The notes beneath the pieces are model-generated. The model had not been told where the DNA came from, did no database searches, and worked only from the letters and a program-made list of their open reading frames with translations. The translations under genes and the position numbers were made by a program. A DNA stretch of 19,383 bases from JAJTZA01 sp041744075 (lineage in GTDB: Bacteria > Verrucomicrobiota > Verrucomicrobiia > Chthoniobacterales > Terrimicrobiaceae), in assembly GCA_041744075.1 (NCBI GenBank), contig JBGTLQ010000186.1:1-19383 (forward strand), written 5' to 3'. Positions 7,466 through 14,871 of this stretch are shown here, one piece after another. Within the stretch, counting starts at the first letter, position 1. Each line of letters begins with the position of its first letter.

Positions 7466-8221
7466 ATGAAATCAGGTCTTGTTTCTGTTACTTTTCGCAA
7501 ACTTTCTGTCCTTGAAATTGTTCGAGTGGCCTCGGAGGCCGGCTTGGAATGCATTGAATGGGGGGGGGATATTCATGTCCCCCATGGTGACCTCGCAGCA
7601 GCCCGTGAAGCTGCAAAACTTACGGTTGATCATGGACTCAGTGTTTCTTCCTATGGTTCGTATTTGAGACTGGGAGCTGGAGGGAAACCCAGTGTGGAAT
7701 CGGTTGTTGAAACCGCCGTGGCGCTTGGAGCACCAACCATTCGGGTCTGGGCTGGAACGCAAAACTCTGCGGAAGCCACAGCGGAAGATCGGGCCACTGT
7801 GGTGGAGGCAGCACTTCAAGCTGCCGAACTGGCATCGGCCTCCGGGCTCTCGATTTCCTATGAATGTCATGCCAACACGCTCACCGATACCCCGGAATCT
7901 GCCGCAGAACTTTATGCCGACACTTTGCATGATGCCATTCATTCGTATTGGCAACCTCCGAATGGGGTTGGTGTGGAAGAAGCTCTTGCGTCTCTGGAAG
8001 TGACCCTTCCTCGGCTGCTAAATGTGCATGCCTTCCACTGGTGGCCCGATCCATCGACCAGGCTTCCTCTTGCTGAAGGCCGTGACCGTTGGATCAGGTA
8101 TCTGGATCGTATTCGCATGGCAGGGTTGCAGCCCGATGTGCTGCTGGAGTTTCTCCCAGGTGATGACCCCAATCTCCTTGCCGTTGAGGCAGCCACGCTT
8201 CTCGAATTGTTGAACGCCTAA
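7466..8221 (+). CDS. Xylose-isomerase-like TIM-barrel protein (sugar phosphate isomerase/epimerase family)
   Basis: A 251-residue AP-endonuclease-2/xylose-isomerase-like barrel. Family blocks visible are GLECIEWGGDIHVPHGD (27-42), SYGSYLRLG (62-70), IRVWAG (92-97), SYECHANTLTD (131-141) with metal-type Glu133, NVHAFHW (186-192) with His188, and LLEFLPGD (226-233) with Glu228. This family isomerises or epimerises sugars and keto-sugars with a divalent metal. The start is the ATG 13 bp after the dehydrogenase stop, so the two are almost certainly one operon. An uninterrupted run of nine G lies in codons 32-34; the protein motif on both sides is normal, so the reading frame as given is correct. 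The exact reaction is unknown. Confidence 0.88.
   Translation: MKSGLVSVTFRKLSVLEIVRVASEAGLECIEWGGDIHVPHGDLAAAREAAKLTVDHGLSVSSYGSYLRLGAGGKPSVESVVETAVALGAPTIRVWAGTQNSAEATAEDRATVVEAALQAAELASASGLSISYECHANTLTDTPESAAELYADTLHDAIHSYWQPPNGVGVEEALASLEVTLPRLLNVHAFHWWPDPSTRLPLAEGRDRWIRYLDRIRMAGLQPDVLLEFLPGDDPNLLAVEAATLLELLNA
7560..7568 (+). repeat. Homopolymer of nine G inside the TIM-barrel gene
   Basis: Bases 7560-7568 are all G and encode part of the EWGGD segment. Loss or gain of one G would shift the frame after about 34 codons and destroy the protein. Such tracts are slippage-prone. Confidence 0.95.
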
Positions 8222-8259
8222 GTGCTTTTTAAGGAATCCAACCCTCGCTGTTTCTGACT

Positions 8260-9504
8260 TTGAATGTTCTGATTTCCCCCTTTGGCAGCGAGGGCGATGT
8301 GAATCCGCTCATCTGGGCCGCCTCGGTTCTCGCATCGAGGGGACATGCTCCCCACCTGCTCCTTCCCCCAAAGTATGGTTTCCTCGCAGAGAGAGTTGGC
8401 CTACCTTGGACGGCGGTGGGAAGAGCCGGTGATTTCGATGCCATGGTCCGGGACCCCAAGTTTTGGCATCCTATGACTGGGTCCGCCCACGTGGCTTCTG
8501 TCATGCTTTCCAGTTATCAGGAATTTCTTGCGGCCTATCGACAGAGCGGAATCCAGCCGGACCTCGTCATTTCCTCCACCCTTGGGCTTGCCGCAGCTTT
8601 TGCGGCAGAAGCTGAGGGCATCCCGACCATCCGAGTTCATATGCAGCCTGCGATCCTTCGAAGTATTGGCGACTGCCCGGTCTTTGCCCATGGATTGGAA
8701 TGGTTTCCAGCGGCACCTGCGGCGATCAAGCATCTGGCCTTTCGCGCGATTGACGGAATTTTGAATTCCACTCTTAGAAAGCCAATCAACTCCCTTCGTG
8801 CTGAGTTGTCCCTTGGACCGGTTCGGGATGTTTATCGTGAGATTATCCTTGCTGGCGATGGGGTGGCGCTCATGACCCCTTCTTGGTTTGCGAAGCCCCA
8901 ACCCGAGTGGCCGGACAGAGTTCATCAATTTGCATTCCCTTTGGATCGTTCCGAGGGAGAGCTTGCGCCAGAGCTGCAAAAATTCCTGCACGCCTGTCCA
9001 AATCCCATCCTCTGGACTCACGGATCAGCGAATTTTGACACTCGCCGTTTTCACCGCTGTGCCATCTCGGCTTCTCGCCGTCTCGACCTGCCGTTTCTTA
9101 TTGTGGGTCCCGAACCCCCTAACGAATCCCTCCCCCCCAACGGTCTGGCCATTTCCCATGCTCCATTCGATATCCTGTTCTCGAAATGCCGTGCCGTGGT
9201 TCATCATGGGGGAATCGGAACCACCGCCAAAGCCATCGCGGCAGGGATTCCCCAATTGGTGGTCCCTCGGGCCCACGATCAACCTGACAACGCTGCGAGG
9301 ATTGCCCGCCTTCTTCTGGGAATGAACCTTCCTTACCCCAGCCTCTCCCCGGCCAAAGCGACACGAGCTATGCGAGCCTTGCTGACTTCGAGAGTCATTC
9401 ATGAAACGTGCTCAAAAACTGCCCCGCTCGTCAGAGACGCAGACGACTCTGAGGTTTTTGCGGATTTTGCAGAATCCTTTGTCTTGCATCCTCGTGGGTT
9501 GTGA
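8260..9504 (+). CDS. GT1-like glycosyltransferase (UGT/MGT type)
   Basis: A 414-residue GT-B protein. The N-terminal domain opens as expected, NVLISPFGSEGDVNPL (2-17), with the first strand directly after the start. A TTG at 8260 is therefore the likely initiator even though no clear Shine-Dalgarno sequence precedes it, and no ATG exists near. The C-terminal donor-binding signature is AVVHHGGIGTTAKAIAAGIP (312-331), followed by PRAHDQPDNA with Asp340-Gln341, the usual sugar-contact pair. Such enzymes move a sugar from a nucleotide donor to small lipophilic acceptors such as sterols, carotenoids, macrolides or lipids. It begins 38 bp after the TIM-barrel gene and could be in the same transcript. 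Acceptor and donor are unknown. Confidence 0.9.
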   Translation: MNVLISPFGSEGDVNPLIWAASVLASRGHAPHLLLPPKYGFLAERVGLPWTAVGRAGDFDAMVRDPKFWHPMTGSAHVASVMLSSYQEFLAAYRQSGIQPDLVISSTLGLAAAFAAEAEGIPTIRVHMQPAILRSIGDCPVFAHGLEWFPAAPAAIKHLAFRAIDGILNSTLRKPINSLRAELSLGPVRDVYREIILAGDGVALMTPSWFAKPQPEWPDRVHQFAFPLDRSEGELAPELQKFLHACPNPILWTHGSANFDTRRFHRCAISASRRLDLPFLIVGPEPPNESLPPNGLAISHAPFDILFSKCRAVVHHGGIGTTAKAIAAGIPQLVVPRAHDQPDNAARIARLLLGMNLPYPSLSPAKATRAMRALLTSRVIHETCSKTAPLVRDADDSEVFADFAESFVLHPRGL

Positions 9505-9524
9505 AGATATTTTATCCATCCTTC

Positions 9525-9596
9525 GCCGGTATAGCACAGTGGTAGTGCAGCCGATTTGTAATCGGCAGGTCGTCGGTTCGAACCCGACTGCCGGCT
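9525..9596 (+). tRNA. tRNA-Thr (anticodon TGT)
   Basis: A full cloverleaf of 72 bases can be drawn. The acceptor stem is GCCGGTA with TGCCGGC (one G-U pair), and the D stem is GCAC/GTGC with loop AGTGGTA. The anticodon stem is GCCGA/TCGGC with loop TTTGTAA and anticodon TGT at 9557-9559. The variable loop is AGGTC, and the T stem GTCGG/CCGAC carries the loop TTCGAAC. The discriminator base is T and no CCA is encoded. It lies 20 bp after the glycosyltransferase stop and only 5 bp from the end of the convergent CNNM gene. Confidence 0.96.
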
Positions 9597-9601
9597 GGTT
9601 T

Positions 9602-10678
9602 TTATCTCACAGCTTCTGGGGGATCTTCATCAATCGTGATGCCCATTTTTTTGGCGCGTTCCTTCCAAAGCTTGCGAGCGTGGAGTTGGAGGTCGGCGAC
9701 CTTGTCCTTTTCGTCCATGATCTCAATGCCAAAGATGGTTTCAATCACATCCTCAAAAGTGAGCAGGCCGATATTGGTGCCAAACTCATCGACAACAAGA
9801 AGGATCTGATGGCGCTCGGCGACAAATCGGCGAAACGTCACATCCACGGGAGCATATTTCACTGCGGCGGCTAAAGGTCTTTTCACGCTCTCTAAAGTCG
9901 CCATATCTGTCGCGTCCTTGAGATGAGCCAGCAAGACCTCACCACGAATCACAAAGCCGCGAATATCATCTGGATCATCGCCGTAAATGGGAATCCGGGT
10001 GAAGGGTTTGTCCTCGATAATTTCAACAAATTCTGTCAGCGGCATCGATTCGGGCAACGTAAAAACGACAGGCCATGGCGTCATGATGTCCGCCGTTGTT
10101 GTGGAATGAAGCTGAATCAGATTGTGGACAAAATCGCTCTCACTTTTGTCCAATTGACCGGATTCTTCACCAAGCCGTGTCATAGCAAGGAGTTCATCCC
10201 TGTGCATCGCCTGACTGCTCTGGTCCGCAGGCGTGATCAAGCGCGTCACCTGACGGCATAACCACACCAGAGGAGCCAGGCCGGTGATCATGATTGGCAA
10301 AACAAATGCGGTGGCTCCAGCCAACTGAAGAGCAAAACGGGAGCCCAATGTTTTTGGAATGATCTCTGTGAGCACCAGAATTGCCAAAGTCAGCGCACCC
10401 GCAAAAATGGCTTCTCCCGTGTTTCCAAACACGCGGGCATATTGGGCACCGGCACCTGCAGCCCCCATGGTGTGGGCGACCGTGTTAAGGGTCAGGATTG
10501 CTGAGAGGGGTTGGTCGATGTTGTTTTTGTAGGTCTCCATCAAAGACGCCCAGCGATGACCCTGCTGTTTCGCGTTGTTGATTGCCGAGGGCGTGATGGT
10601 GAGAAGGCAGGCCTCCAACAGCGAGCAAATAAAAGAAATCACAAGTGCTATGAGCACATAAACGATCAAAAGAATCAT
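9602..10678 (-). CDS. CNNM/HlyC-CorC type membrane protein with CBS pair, short form
   Basis: A 358-residue protein. The N-terminal CNNM (DUF21) transmembrane domain, residues 1 to about 160, starts MILLIVYVLIALVISF and includes LEACLLTITPSAI, NTVAHTMGAAGAG and LTEIIPKTLG, all typical of the family. Two CBS modules follow, at about 195-255 (TADIMTPWPVVFTLPE, RIPIYGDDPDDIRGFV) and 270-325 (LLVVDEFGTNIGLLTFEDV). The usual HlyC/CorC relatives have 410-450 residues with a C-terminal transporter-associated domain; here only about 30 charged residues follow the second CBS, so that domain is missing. Relatives act in magnesium or cobalt transport or resistance at the inner membrane. Its stop lies 5 bp from the end of the tRNA gene on the opposite strand. 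Confidence 0.9.
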   Translation of the reverse strand: MILLIVYVLIALVISFICSLLEACLLTITPSAINNAKQQGHRWASLMETYKNNIDQPLSAILTLNTVAHTMGAAGAGAQYARVFGNTGEAIFAGALTLAILVLTEIIPKTLGSRFALQLAGATAFVLPIMITGLAPLVWLCRQVTRLITPADQSSQAMHRDELLAMTRLGEESGQLDKSESDFVHNLIQLHSTTTADIMTPWPVVFTLPESMPLTEFVEIIEDKPFTRIPIYGDDPDDIRGFVIRGEVLLAHLKDATDMATLESVKRPLAAAVKYAPVDVTFRRFVAERHQILLVVDEFGTNIGLLTFEDVIETIFGIEIMDEKDKVADLQLHARKLWKERAKKMGITIDEDPPEAVR

Positions 10679-10760
10679 ATCGGGCTCGATTTGATCAGGC
10701 TCTGCCGGATTTACAATTCAAAGGTCAAGACAGTGTTTGTCTGCTGTGAGAAATCGATTA

Positions 10761-10780
10761 ATGCAAGCAACGTGTTGCAT
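10761..10780. repeat. Inverted repeat ATGCAA/TTGCAT
   Basis: ATGCAA (10761-10766) and TTGCAT (10775-10780) are exact inverted copies around an 8-base centre. A nested GCAAC/GTTGC pair (10767-10771, 10774-10778) offers an alternative stem. It lies just upstream of the GATAAT at 10788 and could be an operator. Confidence 0.5.
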
Positions 10781-11009
10781 GATTCGCGATAATGTTTGTC
10801 CGCCTCTGAACCAACGTGATCTGATGCACCAGGGGGGGAACGCTGACGCGTCAGCTTGCCACATGTTTTTGGAGAAATTCACCCAAAGTTTCTTTGCAGG
10901 AATGGCACAAAGTCATCATGCTGCCGAAAATGAAATTCGCCAAATCATGGGTTCCAAGTCCGTCGGTAAAATTTTTGATTTAGTGGTTACTGCCGGTTAT
11001 TGCGCATGA
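10761..11009 (+). CDS. Doubtful small ORF overlapping the DUF2723 start
   Basis: An open frame of 82 residues from the ATG at 10761; it can also be read from a TTG at 10737 or an ATG at 10779. It contains EKFTQSFFAGMAQSHHAAE and ends DLVVTAGYCA. I recognise no family, signal peptide or membrane segment. In its favour, its TGA overlaps the ATG of the DUF2723 gene by exactly 4 bp, and the DUF2723 gene has no visible ribosome site of its own. Against it, the start is not supported by a Shine-Dalgarno sequence and two inverted repeats run through it, which fits a regulatory leader better. Confidence 0.28.
   Translation: MQATCCMIRDNVCPPLNQRDLMHQGGNADASACHMFLEKFTQSFFAGMAQSHHAAENEIRQIMGSKSVGKIFDLVVTAGYCA
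10842..10855. repeat. Perfect 14-bp palindrome
   Basis: GCTGACGCGTCAGC reads identically on both strands, 150 bp before the DUF2723 start. A dyad this long without a loop is the usual form of a dimeric repressor site, but only one copy is seen. Confidence 0.5.
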
Positions 11010-13849
11010 ACTGGTGGCGATCTCACAAGCAGGAGCTTCTTGCGGGGGGCATTTCCGGGGTGGTCAGCTTTGGGGTGTATGCCTGGTCTGCAGCTCCGAA
11101 TGTGACCTTGTTGGACTCGGGCGAATTTATTGTTGCGGCGCAGCATTTCGGCGTACCGCACCCCACTGGTTATCCGCTTTGGACTCTACTGTCCTGGCTG
11201 TTTCAGCTTCTACCGCTGGGGAATGCGGCATGGGAGATCAATCTCTTCAGCGGGGTGTGCGGGGCTCTGGCCGTTGCGATGGCGGCGGGGATTCTGACAA
11301 ATCTGCTTTTGTGGTTCCTTGGTGAAGATCTGAAGGGGACATTGCGTTTCCTGCCGCCGATTGTGGGCATTGCGTTTGCTTTGATGTTGGCCTTTAGCGT
11401 GTCCATGTGGTCGCAGTCTGTGATTGCCGAGGTGTATTCTCTGCATGCCCTCCTCGTCGCGGTGTATTTGGCGTTGCTTTATGGGTGGGTTCGAAATCCT
11501 TCCCATGACAAGTTGATGCTCAGCGCGTTTTTTACGCTGGCGCTATGTTTCAGCAACCATCATTTGACGCTCACGTTGGCACCTCTGCCATTTTTGTTGA
11601 TCTTGCTTCTTCGGCGGCGTGCACTGCCCGACTGGATTTTTGCAAGCACGCTCACCGCGCTCTTGGCGTATCTTGGCTTCGCAATTCTTTCCGAGGACCC
11701 GCAAGTTTTAAAAACGGCCATCCGATTGTTTTATGTGGTGGTGGTCGGTGCCGCCGTTTTTGTGTGGTTTAGGCGATTACGGATTCGCTGGAAGCTTGTT
11801 GCCTTTTTGCCTTTTGCCGTGGGAGCGGGCTTGTTGCCCTATGCTTATATGCCCATTGCGTCATCCACCAATCCCCCGATGAACTGGGGATACGCCCGTG
11901 ACCAGAAAGGGTTCTTTTATTCCATTAACCGTTCCCAGTACAGTGGGAGTCTCTCAGAAAAAAGTCTTACGGTGCTGGGGCGTTTGATGGGCACCGGCAC
12001 GGCCAAGCAAGGGGCGACTGCTGCCCCCCGTGTTGAATCGGAGAGCCGATTGCAGGCCTTGCAAATGTGGATCGGTTTTTTCTGGCAGCAGTTGGCAAAG
12101 GCCTTCACGCCATTCTCGCTCATCGGTTATTTTGCTTCGATTCTTTTCATTCTGCGATGTCCGCTTCCCCAGCGAACGTGGATTTACTGCCTGCACTTTG
12201 CGTTTGTCCTGGCGGCTTTTCTTCAGCCCGCGTTGGACGCTGCAAAGATTGATGTGGCTGGGTGGTGGGTTCAAATGCCCTATCACACCTACACCAACCT
12301 GATTTATGCGTTGTTGTCAGGACTTGGGACCGGGCTGCTTATCGCCTTTCTGGCGCGGCGACGGATGATCTATTTTGTCATGGCACCCCTGCTTTTGGTT
12401 CTGCCAATTTTCACCTTTCTTGGCAGCGAACCGGTTGCCTCCCAAAGGGACCGCTGGTTTGGATGGATGTTTGGCTACGACATGTTGAAGGATCTACCCA
12501 AAGACAGCATCGTATTTGGTGGAACCGATCCCGGTCGGTTTGTTCCCACTTACATGATTCTTGGCGAGAGCGGGCAGCCTCCCAAACACAAACGGGATCC
12601 CGACTTTGACCGCAGAGACTTGTATATCATCACACAAAATGCGCTTGGTGAAGAGTTCTACATGAACTACATCCGCGACCACTACGGGGAGGGGCGCCCG
12701 GAACCAAAAAACGCCTTTGAGCGCTGGTTGGGCCGGGACGATACCTACCCCGAGAAACCACTCGTGCTTCCAACACGTGAGCAAGTGAAGGAAATCATTG
12801 AGGCGGCCATGAAGCCTCCTGCCGATTCTGATTCACCCGTCGAAACGGATATCAGCGTGATCGTTTTTGGTTCCGTCCTTAAATGGATCTGGGAGCAGAA
12901 CCGCGATGAACACGCAATCTTTGTTGAGGAAAGCTTTCCTCTTAGGTGGACTTACGATTACGCCCTGCCCCATGGATTGATTTACCAACTCACAAACGAG
13001 AAAGTTGACGAAATTTCCAAGGAAGTTGTTCAGAAAGATTTTCAGTTTTGGGCTGATTACAAAAATCGACTTTTCGAAGATCCGAATTATGCCAAGGACC
13101 TTGATGCCCAGCGCTCGTTTTCAAAGCTGCGGGGTTCGATCGCCAATATTTATCAACACCGCAACATGGAAGAGGAGGCCGAGCGGGCGTATCTCGAAGC
13201 CTTGGAGCTCTGGCCGGCGAACCCCGAGGTCCTCTATGCCTTGAGCAAAAATTTTTGGGAAAAGAATGATTTTGAGACGCCACGTGTGTTGTTGGAGAAG
13301 GCCTACGTCTTGGATCCCAACAGTATGGCTATTGTGCAACTCGCTGTGATGTCCGAACAACGGAAAACCTCAAACGCCGAAATGCAAGGACTACAAGCCA
13401 AGTTGAAGGAGAAGCCGGATGATGAAGATTCCTTCATTCAATTGCTGGGCATTTTTGCATCATTGGGAGAGACCAACAAGGCAACGGACTATATTGAGGC
13501 TGGCCTTCAAACATTCAGCAACCGCCCACCGGTGTTAAAAACGTTGGCCAGCTTTACGGAGGGTGCCGGAATGAAGTCCACGTTCGTTCGAGCCGCTGCC
13601 CTGCTCGCAAAAGCAGAACCAGAAAATCCTATGAGTCATTATATCATGGCGAGGGCTTTTATGGCTGACGGCAAAACAAATGAATCGTTCGCCGCTGCAG
13701 AAACATCCATTCAGCTTGGGGGCCGAAACGTTCGTGAGCTTTTTGCCGCTGATGGGGCCTTCACGAACGCTCTGACCAATGAACCCTTCAAATCCCTCTT
13801 GAATCCACCAATCCCCGAGCCTCAAGAAGTGAAGGCCCTCTCTGAGTAG
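11006..13849 (+). CDS. DUF2723 (GT117/TMEM260-like) multi-pass membrane protein with C-terminal TPR domain
   Basis: A 947-residue protein from the ATG at 11006 (a TTG at 11000 would add two residues). The hallmark N-terminal loop is PNVTLLDSGEFIVAAQHFGV followed by HPTGYPLW (Asp37, Glu40, His52), as in DUF2723. About 12 hydrophobic segments cover residues 11-475. A soluble domain of about 200 residues follows (KDSIVFGGTDPGRFVPTYM), then TPR-like helical pairs from about 705 to 900 (EEEAERAYLEALELWPANPEVLYALS). DUF2723 has the layout of GT-C glycosyltransferases that use lipid-linked sugars, and the human relative TMEM260 is a protein O-mannosyltransferase. Transfer of a sugar to exported protein in the inner membrane is therefore the best guess here. 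The 3' end overlaps the convergent MidA-like gene by 28 bp. Confidence 0.88.
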   Translation: MNWWRSHKQELLAGGISGVVSFGVYAWSAAPNVTLLDSGEFIVAAQHFGVPHPTGYPLWTLLSWLFQLLPLGNAAWEINLFSGVCGALAVAMAAGILTNLLLWFLGEDLKGTLRFLPPIVGIAFALMLAFSVSMWSQSVIAEVYSLHALLVAVYLALLYGWVRNPSHDKLMLSAFFTLALCFSNHHLTLTLAPLPFLLILLLRRRALPDWIFASTLTALLAYLGFAILSEDPQVLKTAIRLFYVVVVGAAVFVWFRRLRIRWKLVAFLPFAVGAGLLPYAYMPIASSTNPPMNWGYARDQKGFFYSINRSQYSGSLSEKSLTVLGRLMGTGTAKQGATAAPRVESESRLQALQMWIGFFWQQLAKAFTPFSLIGYFASILFILRCPLPQRTWIYCLHFAFVLAAFLQPALDAAKIDVAGWWVQMPYHTYTNLIYALLSGLGTGLLIAFLARRRMIYFVMAPLLLVLPIFTFLGSEPVASQRDRWFGWMFGYDMLKDLPKDSIVFGGTDPGRFVPTYMILGESGQPPKHKRDPDFDRRDLYIITQNALGEEFYMNYIRDHYGEGRPEPKNAFERWLGRDDTYPEKPLVLPTREQVKEIIEAAMKPPADSDSPVETDISVIVFGSVLKWIWEQNRDEHAIFVEESFPLRWTYDYALPHGLIYQLTNEKVDEISKEVVQKDFQFWADYKNRLFEDPNYAKDLDAQRSFSKLRGSIANIYQHRNMEEEAERAYLEALELWPANPEVLYALSKNFWEKNDFETPRVLLEKAYVLDPNSMAIVQLAVMSEQRKTSNAEMQGLQAKLKEKPDDEDSFIQLLGIFASLGETNKATDYIEAGLQTFSNRPPVLKTLASFTEGAGMKSTFVRAAALLAKAEPENPMSHYIMARAFMADGKTNESFAAAETSIQLGGRNVRELFAADGAFTNALTNEPFKSLLNPPIPEPQEVKALSE

Positions 13850-14871
13850 CTTGTGCCCTTGTCAACTGTGGTAGAGATTGACGGCAGCAATTCCATCACT
13901 CGAAACTGACTGCTGGCTCCCCCTTCGGTACGAAGCTGCTCAGTCCCTGTCTCTTCCAGAAATGCTCCCAGTTCCGTCGTGGGTCGGTGGGTGATTCCAG
14001 CTTGGAATGCGAACCTGGCAACATCGGAAAAATTCACATCACAGGTGATGTCACGGCGACCGAATCCCTCGAGAAGCTCCGGCCCCTCCACCCGCTGATG
14101 GTGAGCATAGGCCCGCAGCGTTCCGTTGGGGCACCTTCGAAAAATGTCGGGTGCCGTGTCACCGTAATCGATGGCGAGCATTTCCCCGCCTTTCCAAGTA
14201 GTCCCCCATTGGCGAAGCCAGTGACCAAACGATTCCTGGACTTCGATGCGCTGTCCTTGCTTCCAATCGTGTTCGAAGGTCGAGGAATCCGGCAATTGTT
14301 CGGTTGTTTTCCAAACCTCGACGACGTGGCCATTGCTAAGTCCAATAAACAATTCGTCCCATCCCCAGTCTGATCGGCGAAAGACCCTGCATGGGAAGGC
14401 ATCAATGAGTTCGTTCGCGATCAGAAATGCGTGACCGCCCACGGCATGTAGTGCCGATTGGAGTTCCCCATGCCATGACACATTTCTCCAGCGGAGGAGT
14501 TTTTTTTGCTTTTCCCGAAGCACCGGGGAAATGTCAACGATGTGGTAATTGGGGGCTTTCCAGCGTCCAAGGCGCTTCAGCACCGCATGCGCTAACGCTC
14601 CAGTTCCAGCTCCAATCTCAATCACGTTCCATGGCTTGCCTGTTGGCTTTCGCGCCTTCAACCAACGCACAATTCCCTCAGCCAAAGAGTCCTCAAGAAC
14701 CGGCCACGTGGTAAAATCCCCGTGTCGTCCAATGTCCCGGATGGAAGCGGTGTAATAGCCGAAGTCCGGGTGGTAAAGCGCTTCCTGCATCCATCGGTCA
14801 AACCGGATGGTGCCCTCACATTCCCGAAAGAGTGCACCAAGAAACCTTCTCCGCCCGTCCGAATCACTCAC
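13822..14871 (-). CDS. MidA/NDUFAF7-family SAM-dependent methyltransferase (DUF185)
   Basis: A 349-residue protein when started at the GTG at 14871. The frame stays open much further (to 15321), but those extra residues only mirror the overlapping M50-like gene. The GTG makes a 4-bp GTGA overlap with that gene's stop, a standard coupled start. Family signatures are ALYHPDFGYY (31-40), GDFTTWP (51-57), the SAM motif VIEIGAGTGALA (83-94), and LIANELIDAFPCRVF (150-164), the NELLDALP motif of COG1565. MidA/NDUFAF7 methylates an arginine of the complex I NDUFS2 subunit in mitochondria; the bacterial targets are less clear. Its last 28 bases overlap the end of the DUF2723 gene on the other strand. 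Confidence 0.87.
   Translation of the reverse strand: MSDSDGRRRFLGALFRECEGTIRFDRWMQEALYHPDFGYYTASIRDIGRHGDFTTWPVLEDSLAEGIVRWLKARKPTGKPWNVIEIGAGTGALAHAVLKRLGRWKAPNYHIVDISPVLREKQKKLLRWRNVSWHGELQSALHAVGGHAFLIANELIDAFPCRVFRRSDWGWDELFIGLSNGHVVEVWKTTEQLPDSSTFEHDWKQGQRIEVQESFGHWLRQWGTTWKGGEMLAIDYGDTAPDIFRRCPNGTLRAYAHHQRVEGPELLEGFGRRDITCDVNFSDVARFAFQAGITHRPTTELGAFLEETGTEQLRTEGGASSQFRVMELLPSISTTVDKGTSYSERAFTS

Larger units (their letters stand above)
10679..11005. other. 327-bp region upstream of the DUF2723 gene with inverted repeats and a doubtful small ORF
   Basis: This is the only stretch above 300 bases without a confident gene. It separates the minus-strand CNNM gene from the plus-strand DUF2723 gene and should carry both promoters. 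I see a loose GATAAT (10788-10793) without a convincing -35, an inverted repeat at 10761-10780, a 14-bp perfect palindrome at 10842-10855, and an ORF that ends in an ATGA overlap with the DUF2723 start. Confidence 0.6.

Noticed and set aside
7560..7568. Frameshift in the TIM-barrel gene at the G-run
   Set aside because: Family motifs continue in the same frame on both sides of the run, so the sequence as given is in frame.
7063..7954. Minus-strand frames of 163 and 160 residues opposite the dehydrogenase and TIM-barrel genes
   Set aside because: Shadows of two well-supported plus-strand genes; no family features.
8401..9021. 206-residue minus-strand open frame
   Set aside because: Antisense to the glycosyltransferase gene, which has intact GT1 motifs; no motif in the minus frame.
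9505..9601. tRNA 3' end as an integration site for a mobile element
   Set aside because: No integrase, no repeated copy of the tRNA end within the window, and the neighbouring CNNM gene is an ordinary chromosomal gene.
9401..9874. 157-residue plus-strand frame running through the tRNA
   Set aside because: It reads through a tRNA gene and into the antisense of the CNNM gene; the real glycosyltransferase stops at 9504.
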